DNA from: a bacterium
GTDB taxonomy: Bacteria; Verrucomicrobiota; Verrucomicrobiae; Opitutales; Opitutaceae
Assembly: GCA_021780625.1 (NCBI GenBank)
Contig: JAJXYI010000498.1
Location: 1-7,514 of the forward strand
Length of the DNA: 7,514 nt
Direction of reading: 5' to 3'
Position numbers and translations under genes: made by a program. Shown piece after piece: positions 1 to 5,599 of this stretch. Position 1 is the stretch's first letter. Each line of letters starts with the position of its first letter. Below the pieces are notes generated by a model that was not told where the DNA came from, did no database searches, and was given only the letters and a program-made list of their open reading frames with translations.

Positions 1-1
1 C

Positions 2-1534
2 TTCTTCTACAGCCGCTACGACCAGCCCACGGGCGAGGCGCTCCAGGCGCTCAACAAGAACCAGAAGGTGTTCTTCCACAAGCTGGGCACCACGCAGGAC
101 AAGGACGCGCTGGTCTACGAGCGGCCCGACAAGCCGGACTGGGGGTTCGGGGCCGAGGTGACCGAGGATGGGCGCTTCCTGCTCGTCACGCAGACCGAGG
201 GGACCGACAACCGCAACCGCGTGTTCGTCCGAGACCTGGGCAAGCCCGGCAGCGCGATCGAGCCGTTCCTCGACGCGTTCGACGCCAGCTACTCGGTGGT
301 CGGCAACGACGGCGACACCTTCTACGTGCTGACCAACAAGAACGCGCCGCGGTTCCGGCTGGTGGCCGTCAGCCTGCGGCATCCCGCCGCCGACGCGTGG
401 AAGACGCTGATTGCCGAGGCGCCGGGCAAGGCGGTCCTCGAGAACGTGGTGATGGTGAACGACCAGTTCGTCACCCTCTCGATGATCGACGCCCACCACG
501 CGCTGCGGCTCTACGCGCTCGACGGCAAGCCCGGCGCCGAGATCGCGCTGCCCACGCTCGGGAGCATCAGCGGCCTGACGGGCCGGCGCGCGCAGAAGGA
601 GATGTTCTACTCGTTCGGCTCCTACCTCTACCCGACCACCGTCTACCGCTACGACTTCACGGCGGCGAAGAGCGAGGTCTTCAAGAGGCCAGCACTGGCG
701 TTCGACCCCGCCAGGTACGAAACCATCCAGGTCTTCTACCCCTCGAAGGACGGGACGAAGATCCCGATGTTCATCACCTTCAAGAAGGGGCTGAAGCGAG
801 ACGGGCTCAACCCCACGCTGCTCTACGGCTACGGCGGCTTCAACATCCCGATGATGCCCGGCTTCTCGCCGGCGGCCGCCGGGTGGCTGGAAATGGGCGG
901 CGTCTACGCGGTGGCCAACCTGCGCGGCGGCGGCGAGTACGGCCAGGCCTGGTACGACGCGGGGCGCCTGCAGCACAAGCAGAACGTGTTCGACGACTTC
1001 ATCGCGGCGGCCGAGTACCTGATCCGCGAGAAGTACACCTCGACGCCGAAGCTCGCGATCAACGGCGGCAGCAACGGCGGCCTGCTCGTCGGCGCCTGCC
1101 TCACCCAGCGGCCGGACCTCTTCGGCGCGGCGCTCCCGCAGGTGGGCGTGATGGACATGCTCCGCTTCGACAAGTTCACGATCGGCTGGGCGTGGCGCTC
1201 CGACTACGGCGAGCCGGACAAGAACAAGGCGGACTTCGAGACGGTGATGAAGTACTCGCCGCTGCACAACATCAAGCCGGGCGTGAAGTACCCGCCAACG
1301 CTCGTGACGACGGCCGACCACGACGACCGGGTGGTGCCGGCGCACAGCTTCAAGTTCACGGCGACGCTGCAGGCGGCGCAGGCCGGGCCGGCGCCGATCC
1401 TCATCCGGATCGAAACCAAGGCCGGCCACGGGGCGGGCAAGCCGACCGAGAAGGTGATCGAGGAGCGCGCGGACATGTACGGCTTCCTGGTCAAGGAGCT
1501 TCACATGACACTGCCTTCCGGCTTCGGCAAGTAG
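2..1534 (+). CDS. Prolyl oligopeptidase (S9A serine peptidase), 5' partial
   Basis: Serine peptidase that cleaves short peptides after proline. The reading frame is open to the left edge, so the true start lies outside the window; 510 residues are visible of a usual ~700. Visible residues 1 to about 235 match the end of the beta-propeller, beginning with a FYSRYDQP stretch typical of the family. The alpha/beta hydrolase domain follows from about residue 239 (YETIQVFYPSKDGTKIPMF). The catalytic triad is complete: Ser in GGSNGG (codon at 1070), Asp in ADHDDRVVP (first Asp of the pair, codon at 1322; the following Arg is the substrate-binding one) and His in KAGHGAGKP (codon at 1427). The oxyanion-side motif YGYGGF and the NLRGGGEYG segment are also present. 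The missing N-terminus prevents saying whether the protein is exported. It ends at TAG 1532-1534 with no obvious hairpin terminator after it. Identification to family is very secure; substrate range is not known. Confidence 0.96.
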   Translation, partial: FFYSRYDQPTGEALQALNKNQKVFFHKLGTTQDKDALVYERPDKPDWGFGAEVTEDGRFLLVTQTEGTDNRNRVFVRDLGKPGSAIEPFLDAFDASYSVVGNDGDTFYVLTNKNAPRFRLVAVSLRHPAADAWKTLIAEAPGKAVLENVVMVNDQFVTLSMIDAHHALRLYALDGKPGAEIALPTLGSISGLTGRRAQKEMFYSFGSYLYPTTVYRYDFTAAKSEVFKRPALAFDPARYETIQVFYPSKDGTKIPMFITFKKGLKRDGLNPTLLYGYGGFNIPMMPGFSPAAAGWLEMGGVYAVANLRGGGEYGQAWYDAGRLQHKQNVFDDFIAAAEYLIREKYTSTPKLAINGGSNGGLLVGACLTQRPDLFGAALPQVGVMDMLRFDKFTIGWAWRSDYGEPDKNKADFETVMKYSPLHNIKPGVKYPPTLVTTADHDDRVVPAHSFKFTATLQAAQAGPAPILIRIETKAGHGAGKPTEKVIEERADMYGFLVKELHMTLPSGFGK

Positions 1535-1640
1535 GATCCGGGATTCAGGATTCGGGATTCCGGATTCGCGAAACGGGGGGACGAGGGATCAGGGACGGGG
1601 GACGAGGGAGTCAGGATTCGGGAGTCGGGATTCGGCAGAC
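1535..1640. repeat. Degenerate GGGATTC / GGGGACGAGGGA tandem repeats
   Basis: Directly after the peptidase stop the DNA turns into imperfect short repeats: units close to GGATTC(A/G)GG at 1539-1567, GGGGACGAGGGATCAGGGACG-like purine-rich units in the middle, then GATTCGGGAGTCGGGATTCGG before copy 1 of the dispersed repeat. There is no stop-free frame with sensible composition, so this is non-coding. It may be a slippage-prone spacer. Arrays of this style are common between genes in some GC-rich bacteria, but I cannot assign a function. Confidence 0.7.
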
Positions 1641-1655
1641 AGGAGGGATGAGCGA

Positions 1656-1871
1656 CCGCATTGGCGGATTCCGGCGACGCGCGGGCTTCCGGCGCGCAAC
1701 GGCGCGCAACAGAACACCCGTTCTCAGACTCTGGAGACGGGCGCTGGCGGCACCGCCACCCCTCGACCCTTCGGCGGGCTCAGGGTCGCCCTGAGGCCCT
1801 CGAAGGGCGACGTCGCTCGGGGTGGCCCTGAGCGGAGTCGAAGGGCCAACCGCCGCGGCACTCTGACACAG
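1656..1871 (+). repeat. Dispersed compound repeat, copy 1 (with nested 91-bp insertion)
   Basis: This is the most diverged copy of a repeat also found at 4218, 5265 and 6125. Matching starts at CCGCATT and runs through TTCCGGCGACGCGCGGGCT, a doubled GCGCGCAAC motif, a hairpin (ACCCGTTCTC / GGAGACGGG) and GCTGGCGGCACCGCC. It then carries a 91-bp insertion (1758-1848), returns to ACCGCCGCGGCACT, and shares a CT(C/G)ACACAG tail with copy 4. The outer left end is not GACAATAGGC as in the other copies but GACAGGAGGGATGAGCGA. It lies downstream of the peptidase and close to the 3' end of the minus-strand redox operon, between convergent genes. Confidence 0.88.
1758..1848. repeat. Nested 91-bp inverted-repeat element inside repeat copy 1
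   Basis: A 91-bp block present here and at 6236-6326 (two base differences between the two) but absent at the equivalent point of copy 2 (around 4329). It has 9-base inverted ends, CCCCTCGAC (1759-1767) and GTCGAAGGG (1837-1845). Inside are further palindromes: CTCAGGG-TCG-CCCTGAG and CCCTCGAAGGG. It has no coding capacity. The structure fits a REP/MITE-like palindromic element that inserted into the larger repeat before that repeat was copied; the mechanism is inferred. Confidence 0.8.
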
Positions 1872-1921
1872 GAATCAGGCCCTCGAGCCGGCGTGACGGG
1901 CGGACGAGGCCGCGGGGGGCG

Positions 1922-2320
1922 CTACTTCAGCGCCACCCACACGGCGCCATCCTCGACCTTCGTGCCGTACACACCGATCGACTCGGTGCGGATCTCCTCC
2001 ATCAAGGCGCCGATCACGCCCAGGTGCTGGCCAACCTTCGGCGGCGGGGGCTCGGTCCCCCAGTCGTGCGGGACCGGGCCCGCGAGCGCCTCGCCGGTCG
2101 TGATGTCGAATTGCGCGCAGTGCATCGCGCAGGTGAGAATCGTCCCGCTGAGCGTGCCCCGTTCGAGCGGCGCATTCATGTGGCCGCATCGCCGATCGAT
2201 CGCGTAGTGCCGGCCGTCGGCACGACAGATCACGATCTCGCGCCCCTCGATCTCAACGGCCGTCATGCCGCCCTCGGCGAGGGCGGCCGTCTCGACGACC
2301 CGCACGTACCGATCACCCAC
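1922..2320 (-). CDS. Rieske [2Fe-2S] protein with C-terminal extension (last gene of redox operon)
   Basis: Small soluble electron-transfer protein of 132 residues. The Rieske cluster ligands are clear: Cys45-x-His47 in CGHMNAPLERG and Cys64-x2-His67 in LTCAMHCAQFD. It lacks the extra cysteine pair that forms the loop disulfide in bc1-type Rieske proteins (the positions are Ala50 and Met66), so it resembles ferredoxin-type, probably lower-potential Rieske proteins. After the cluster-binding domain there is an unusual stretch (about 80-120) with a PPPP segment and a predicted helix around GVIGALMEEIRTES, then a final strand VWVALK. The GTG start at 2320 is preceded by GGAGG six bases upstream. 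The start overlaps the end of the upstream FTR-like gene by 8 bases, indicating translational coupling. No signal peptide or membrane segment, so cytoplasmic. The partner is not known; context suggests the FTR-like protein. Confidence 0.9.
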   Translation of the reverse strand: MGDRYVRVVETAALAEGGMTAVEIEGREIVICRADGRHYAIDRRCGHMNAPLERGTLSGTILTCAMHCAQFDITTGEALAGPVPHDWGTEPPPPKVGQHLGVIGALMEEIRTESIGVYGTKVEDGAVWVALK

Positions 2321-2648
2321 GGGGCACCTCCGACAGGGGAATCTGGGGAAGGCTGTCCGGGTCGGTGACGTCCTGGCGGACGAACAGGCCGCACCAGCAC
2401 CGCTTCATGTAGTCGTAGTGGGCCCGGTGAAACGGGATGCACGGGCAGACGAGCGTCATGTCGTGCGCGCGTTCGCCGGTAATCGGCTGGCAGGGACAGA
2501 ATGGCACGCCGTGCTTCTGCTCGAGCCCAACCTCCTGCTCGAGCAGGAAGTCTTTCAGTTCCTCGTCCGGCGTGAACTTGTAGCCGAGCGGAGTCACCAC
2601 CTTCGTGTAGAAGTGGACGAGCGCCCGCTTCCGCGCCTCGACGTTCAT
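2313..2648 (-). CDS. ftrC: Ferredoxin:thioredoxin reductase-like catalytic subunit
   Basis: A 111-residue protein with the three CxC motifs of the FTR catalytic chain: Cys51-Pro-Cys53, Cys68-Pro-Cys70 and Cys84-Trp-Cys86. In the plant/cyanobacterial enzyme these bind a [4Fe-4S] cluster next to an active disulfide and pass ferredoxin electrons to thioredoxin. Length and overall order (helical N-terminus ending in ...GYKFTPD, then the Cys domain) fit the family. Differences from the plant pattern: spacing is CPC-x14-CPC-x13-CWC rather than CPC-x16-CPC-x8-CHC, and Trp replaces the His of the last motif. No variable subunit (FtrV) is encoded nearby. The ATG start at 2648 has GAGGTG about six bases upstream, 9 bases after the glutaredoxin stop. 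The acceptor is probably the neighbouring glutaredoxin, and the donor possibly one of the two Rieske proteins; both are inferences from gene order. Confidence 0.92.
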   Translation of the reverse strand: MNVEARKRALVHFYTKVVTPLGYKFTPDEELKDFLLEQEVGLEQKHGVPFCPCQPITGERAHDMTLVCPCIPFHRAHYDYMKRCWCGLFVRQDVTDPDSLPQIPLSEVPRG

Positions 2649-2657
2649 GGCGGCACC

Positions 2658-2903
2658 TCAGAGGCCGAGCAGTTGCTGGTACCGCGCCGGGTTGTAGCCG
2701 ACGACGACGTCGTCGCCGATCCGGACGAACGGGAAGCCGGTCGCCTGCTTGGCGTCGAGCTCGGCCATGATCCGCTTCTGCGTAGCCTCGTCGGCCAGGT
2801 CGTAGTCGATGAAATCGTACGGCACGTCGTGGCTCGCGAAGAAGGCCTTCGTCTTCCGGCACCACGGGCACGTGGAAAGCGTGTACATGCTCACTTTCTT
2901 CAT
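2658..2903 (-). CDS. Glutaredoxin-like thiol-disulfide protein (CPWC)
   Basis: An 81-residue thioredoxin-fold protein. The active site Cys12-Pro-Trp-Cys15 follows the first strand (KKVSMYTLSTCPWC), and the cis-proline motif TGFPFV sits at residues 55-60, as in glutaredoxin/NrdH proteins. The end VVVGYNPARYQQLLGL corresponds to the last strand and helix, with GYN in place of the usual GxD. It is full length for the family and has no signal peptide. The ATG at 2903 has GAGGAGA five bases upstream, 15 bases after the first Rieske gene. Placed directly before the FTR-like gene, it is the likely thiol substrate or partner of that protein, which would make it functionally thioredoxin-like rather than glutathione-dependent; this is inferred from context. 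Confidence 0.93.
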   Translation of the reverse strand: MKKVSMYTLSTCPWCRKTKAFFASHDVPYDFIDYDLADEATQKRIMAELDAKQATGFPFVRIGDDVVVGYNPARYQQLLGL

Positions 2904-2918
2904 CGCGTCTCCTCTTCT

Positions 2919-3245
2919 TCAACCGATGCCGACGAGGAGCCGGCCGCGGGCGGTTTTCACAGGGAACATTGTCAGATGGAGTTCCCGCCCGTCCAGGAAC
3001 TCGCCCGTGCGGGCGTCGAACCGCCAGTCGTGGCACGGGCAGGTGAGAACGCCACCAGCCAGGCTGCCGGTGAACAGCGGGCAACCGAGGTGAGGGCACG
3101 CGCCGGACATCGCATAGACCTGCCCGCCGACGCGCGCGACGACGAGGTTCACGCCGAGGGGATAGACGGCCTTCATTTCCCCCTCGTCGAGCGCCGCGTC
3201 TTCCATGACAACAATCCAGCGCGACGCGCTCGACTGGTCCGGCAT
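2919..3245 (-). CDS. Rieske [2Fe-2S] protein with bc1-type cysteine pattern (first gene of redox operon)
   Basis: A 108-residue soluble Rieske protein. Cluster ligands are Cys50-x-His52 (CPHLGC) and Cys69-x2-His72 (CPCHDWRFD). Unlike its sister at the end of the operon it has the extra cysteines Cys55 and Cys71, matching the loop disulfide pair of bc1/b6f Rieske proteins, which in that family is associated with cluster stability. No signal or anchor helix is present, so it is not a bc1 subunit; it is more like the stand-alone Rieske ferredoxins. The ATG at 3245 has AGGAGG five bases upstream. It heads the operon; the promoter should lie in the ~110 bp between it and scoB, but I find no convincing -35/-10 pair. 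The likely role is an electron carrier in the redox relay encoded downstream. Confidence 0.92.
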   Translation of the reverse strand: MPDQSSASRWIVVMEDAALDEGEMKAVYPLGVNLVVARVGGQVYAMSGACPHLGCPLFTGSLAGGVLTCPCHDWRFDARTGEFLDGRELHLTMFPVKTARGRLLVGIG

Positions 3246-3358
3246 CGACGCCTCCTGGAGATGGAGTGTCCCTTCCAGTAGTCTACCGCTGTCGTGGCTT
3301 CCCGGGTGCCAATCTTCAAGGGGTCCGAACGGCCGGCCCGGCTGAAACAGGCGTCGGT
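3246..3358. other. Intergenic gap upstream of the redox operon
   Basis: 113 bases between the scoB stop and the first Rieske gene, both on the minus strand. It contains the Rieske ribosome binding site (AGGAGG at 3251-3256, minus strand) and a GGCCGGCC-type palindrome near 3332, but no T-tract terminator. A minus-strand TTGGCA and TAGACT are present but about 21 bases apart, too far for a standard promoter. The redox genes may be co-transcribed with the broken CoA-transferase genes or have their own promoter here. Confidence 0.4.
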
Positions 3359-4007
3359 TCAGAACCGGACCGGTTCGCCGTCAATCCTCAGCGGGGCGGC
3401 CGTGCCGGCCCGGACGGCCTCCACGGAACTGTCCGACGCGACCTCCCTCAGGACGAGCCCTTCGGGGGTGACGTCGATCACCGCCAGGTCGGTGATGATC
3501 CGGTCCACGACGCCGGGGTCCGGTGAGCGGCGGGGTGCATCGCTCGAGAATTTTCGGCGCGCCATCCCGCGTCGTGTGTTCCATGGCCACGATCACGCGC
3601 TTTGCGCCGGCCACCAGGTCCATGGCGCCGCCCATGCCCTTCACCATCTTTCCGGGGATCGACCAGTTGGCCAGGTTGCCCTCCTGGTCCACCTCGAACG
3701 CGCCGAGCACGGTGAGGTCGATATGGCCGCCGCGCACCATGGCAAACGAGTCCGCGCTGCTGAAGTAGCAGCAGCCCGGTGTTTCCGACACCGTCTCTTT
3801 GCCCGCGTTGATCAGGTCGGGATCGACCTCCGAGTCGAGCGGAGAGGGGCCGACGCCCAGCATGCCGTTCTCCGAGTGCAGGGTGATGTGGATGCCGCGC
3901 GGCACGTGGTTCGCCACCAGCGTGGGAAGCCCGATGCCCAGGTTCACGTAGTTGCCGTCGCGCAGTTCCCCCGCCACCCGCCGCACGATCCGCCCGCGTC
4001 TGTCCAC
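3359..4007 (-). pseudogene. scoB: 3-oxoacid CoA-transferase subunit B, single-base frameshift
   Basis: Beta subunit of the two-subunit CoA-transferase that moves CoA from succinyl-CoA to a 3-oxoacid such as acetoacetate. The N-terminal part reads [21 protein letters not shown], then [11 protein letters not shown] with the catalytic Glu46, [10 protein letters not shown], and [20 protein letters not shown], continuing to [12 protein letters not shown]. At that point the frame shifts and the family's tail, [22 protein letters not shown], continues in another frame to the stop at 3359. Removing one G from the run GGGG at 3515-3518 restores LTGPGVVDR and gives 215 residues, the usual length. It is either a real frameshift or a homopolymer reading error. 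I prefer the GTG start at 4007, because AGGAGG lies six bases upstream, over the in-frame GTG at 4025. Since scoA next to it is also broken, true decay is plausible. Confidence 0.88.
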
Positions 4008-4044
4008 CTCCGGCCTCCTGTTCACGCCACGGCCGTGCCGTGCG

Positions 4045-4217
4045 CTAGTCGCCCACCCCGGCCGCGCGAACCACGCGGCGTTCGATCCGCTTCTCGTATC
4101 CCGAGCCCTGGAAGATGTGCTTCACGAAAATGCCAGGCGTGACGATGGCGTCGGGGTCGAGCGTGCCCGGCTCCACGAGCTCTTCGGCCTCGGCCATCGT
4201 CACCGCTACCGCGGTCG
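4045..4217 (-). pseudogene. scoA: 3-oxoacid CoA-transferase subunit A, C-terminal fragment cut by repeat copy 2
   Basis: Reading the minus strand from the repeat edge gives PTAVAVTMAEAEELVEPGTL, then [30 protein letters not shown] and RAAGVGD, ending at TAG (4045). This is the conserved C-terminal end of the CoA-transferase alpha subunit (EAEELV, LDPD, TPGIFV motifs). Only about 57 codons of a usual ~230 remain; everything upstream is replaced by repeat copy 2, whose GACAATAGGC end starts at 4218. The scoB start lies 37 bases downstream, the normal operon order. The CoA-binding and remaining catalytic fold is missing, so the enzyme cannot be functional from this locus. Confidence 0.85.
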
Positions 4218-4343
4218 GACAATAGGCCGCATGAGCAGGTTCCGGCGACGCGCGGGCTCCCGGCGCGCAACAGCGCGCAACATCACGCCGGTTCTCAGAC
4301 TCTGGAGACGGGCGCTGGCGGCACCGCCGACCGCCGCGGCACT
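4218..4343 (+). repeat. Dispersed compound repeat, copy 2 (no nested insertion)
   Basis: A 126-bp copy that lacks the 91-bp insertion and therefore shows the likely ancestral form. Order: GACAATAGGCCGCATGAGCA, GGTTCCGGCGACGCGCGGGC, TCCCGGCGCGCAACAGCGCG, CAACATCACGCCGG, TTCTCAGACTCTGGAGAC, GGGCGCTGGCGGCACCGCC, GACCGCCGCGGCACT. Two hairpins can be drawn: CGCGCGGG-CTC-CCGGCGCG (4249-4267, with a mismatch) and CCGGTTCTC...GGAGACGGG. The left end cuts scoA; about 35 bp beyond the right end lies the stop of the YdeI-family gene. Confidence 0.9.
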
Positions 4344-4378
4344 GCGCGACTTCAGTCGCCGGGGAGGGGGTGACGGCA

Positions 4379-4945
4379 CTACATCGGCTTGAGATTCTTG
4401 TTCAGGCGCTCCGTAATCCGAGCCAGGCTTCTTGCTTTGGCTTCGTCGGACACGGGGGCTCGGTATGCTCCGGCATAGGTCCTCCTGACCGATGCCGACA
4501 TGGCCTGGAAGTTGGAATGCGCCGGCTCCGTGCCCTTCAGCGCTTCCGAGAGGACGCCGATATCTTCATCCGTCACCGGTCGGAGTCGCGGGGCATCCCA
4601 GGTGCCTTGTTTCTTTGCGATCTCGACTTTGGCGCGGCCGTGGTTAGTCATTATGCCCTGCTTTTCGAGGGAGTCGATCAAGCCCCTGTTCTTCTCCGAC
4701 CAGCAGCTCCCTTTCCGCCTCTGGGCGAAGTATTTGAGGTAGATGGTGTCGTCTATGCTCTTCACTTGCCCGTCGATCCACCCATAGCAGAGCGCTTCCT
4801 CTAGGGCTTCACCTGCCGATATCGTCTTCGGGCCGCCTTTCTTGCCGAAGACCAGCCAGATGCCCTGGACCGACAGACAGTTCTCACCAAGCCACTCCCG
4901 AAACTCTTCCCTTGACGCGAACTGAATCTGCTCTATCGGTCTCAT
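4379..4945 (-). CDS. YdeI/OmpD-associated (OmdA) family protein
   Basis: A complete 188-residue protein of the YdeI/OmpD-associated family. Seen: an N-terminal segment SREEFREWLGEN...GIWLVFGKKGGPKTIS, the family hallmark EALCYGWIDGQVKSIDDTIYL followed by KYFAQRRKGSCWSEKNR, and a basic C-terminal part with DEAKARSLARITERL that matches the OmdA-type tail. The biochemical role is not established; members are described as linked to bacteriocin or peptide resistance, which I would not transfer firmly. The ATG at 4945 overlaps the stop of the aminotransferase remnant (ATGA, 4942-4945), so it was probably translationally coupled in the donor operon. Base and codon use are more AT-rich than in the redox operon or the peptidase, suggesting later arrival. 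Its native promoter is lost if it lay upstream of the truncated aminotransferase. Confidence 0.88.
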   Translation of the reverse strand: MRPIEQIQFASREEFREWLGENCLSVQGIWLVFGKKGGPKTISAGEALEEALCYGWIDGQVKSIDDTIYLKYFAQRRKGSCWSEKNRGLIDSLEKQGIMTNHGRAKVEIAKKQGTWDAPRLRPVTDEDIGVLSEALKGTEPAHSNFQAMSASVRRTYAGAYRAPVSDEAKARSLARITERLNKNLKPM

Positions 4946-5265
4946 CGTCCGAGCTTCTCCAATCTGAGAATCGCCGCCCGAAGCGTCTCTTCGGTCTTGC
5001 AGAAGGCGAACCTGATCTTGTTCCGACCAAGCTCGCGCCTGAAGTAGAAGCTGCTGCCGGGAACGGCTGCGACTCCGATCTCTTCGACCATCCGATTCGC
5101 GAAACCGGTGTCGTCGGCCGTTCCGAAGGCCGAGATGTCGCAGAGCACGTAGTAGGGGCCCTTCGGAAGGTAGGGGGTGAAGCCGACTTTCGCGAGTTCG
5201 TTCACGATGATGTCCCGCTTGTGCTGATAGAACGCCGCGAGCTTGCCGTAGTAGTCCTTCGGCAG
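4942..5265 (-). pseudogene. PLP-dependent class I aminotransferase, C-terminal fragment cut by repeat copy 3
   Basis: From the repeat edge the minus strand reads LPKDYYGKLAAFYQHKRDII, then VNELAKVGFTPYLPKGPYYV, FGTADDTGFANRMVEEIGVA, AVPGSSFYFRRELGRNKIRF and AFCKTEETLRAAILRLEKL. This matches the small C-terminal domain of fold-type I aminotransferases of the methionine/kynurenine group; the Arg of the NKIRFAF motif is the usual substrate-carboxylate Arg. About 108 codons remain of ~390, so the PLP-binding lysine and most of the large domain are gone. The open frame continues through the repeat (IAAYC and upstream), but those residues are repeat sequence, not enzyme. It ends in an ATGA overlap with the YdeI-family gene, showing that the two were an operon. 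Confidence 0.88.
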
Positions 5266-5330
5266 ACAATAGGCCGCAATAAGCAGGTTCCGGCGACGCG
5301 CGGGCTCCCGGCGCGCAACAGCGCGCAACA
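5265..5330 (+). repeat. Dispersed compound repeat, copy 3 (left half only)
   Basis: 66 bases matching the left module of copies 2 and 4: GACAATAGGCCGCAATAAGC, AGGTTCCGGCGACGCGCGGG, CTCCCGGCGCGCAACAGCGC, GCAACA. The second hairpin and the right module are missing; after GCGCGCAACA the sequence passes straight into what reads as a recombinase C-terminus. The left end abuts the truncated aminotransferase, exactly as copy 2 abuts scoA. Confidence 0.88.
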
Positions 5331-5431
5331 GCAAGCTCCTGGCGCAGAACGTCGGCACGTCTGTCTCGATGCTGGACAACTTCTACCTGAAGAGACTGAC
5401 CGTGGACATGAACGTAGAACAACTGGTGTAG
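5330..5431 (+). pseudogene. Probable tyrosine recombinase (integrase) C-terminal tail
   Basis: In frame from the repeat edge: SKLLAQNVGTSVSMLDNFYL, then KRLTVDMNVEQLV and TAG (5429-5431). The pattern LAxxxGTSxxMLxxFY followed by a short KxLT...M...L tail resembles the last helix of phage-type integrases, where the Tyr (codon at 5384) is the nucleophile. Only about 33 codons exist; the rest is replaced by the repeat. No start or ribosome binding site is present. Identification rests on a short motif and is tentative. Confidence 0.5.
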
Positions 5432-5446
5432 TGCCAACCGAGGTAG

Positions 5447-5599
5447 AATCCCCCGGAATTCCATGCCCTTGCGAGGGTGGTTCGCACGTCGCCGGAGATG
5501 ATTGCCACGTTCTACGACCAAACGGACCCAGCGGACCTGCTTGACCCGGTGATGGCATTCCGGGAACCGAGGAAGCATGCGGACGGGAGATGTTCATGA
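5447..5599 (+). pseudogene. Possible second recombinase-like C-terminal tail
   Basis: After a TAG at 5444 a different frame reads NPPEFHALARVVRTSPEMIA, then TFYDQTDPADLLDPVMAFRE and PRKHADGRCS before TGA (5597-5599). The core LARVVRTSPEMIATFYD lines up with the preceding tail (LAQNVGTSVSMLDNFYL), sharing LA, V, TS, M and FY, so this may be another integrase C-terminus. It could instead be a chance open frame; there is no clear start signal. Its stop overlaps the ATG of the following lipoprotein gene. Confidence 0.3.

Noticed and set aside
1690..1757. Conserved peptide RRATARN..TPVLRLWRRALAAPP encoded by the repeat copies
   Set aside because: The frame is open in copies 1, 2 and 4, but there is no consistent start or ribosome binding site, copy 3 breaks off, and differences between copies do not favour silent positions in any clear way.
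397..1794. Long plus-strand open frame overlapping the peptidase
   Set aside because: Arg/Ala/Pro-rich shadow frame of a clearly conserved serine peptidase in the other frame; it continues into the repeat only because the DNA is GC-rich.
2265..3281. Long plus-strand open frame opposite the redox operon
   Set aside because: Antisense shadow; the minus strand encodes four recognisable proteins with ribosome binding sites.
3294..4142. Plus-strand open frame opposite scoB/scoA
   Set aside because: Antisense shadow of the CoA-transferase genes, low-complexity composition and no family features.
5202..5597. Minus-strand 131-codon open frame across copy 3 and the recombinase tails
   Set aside because: It spans unrelated pieces (repeat, recombinase antisense) and shows no coherent protein features.
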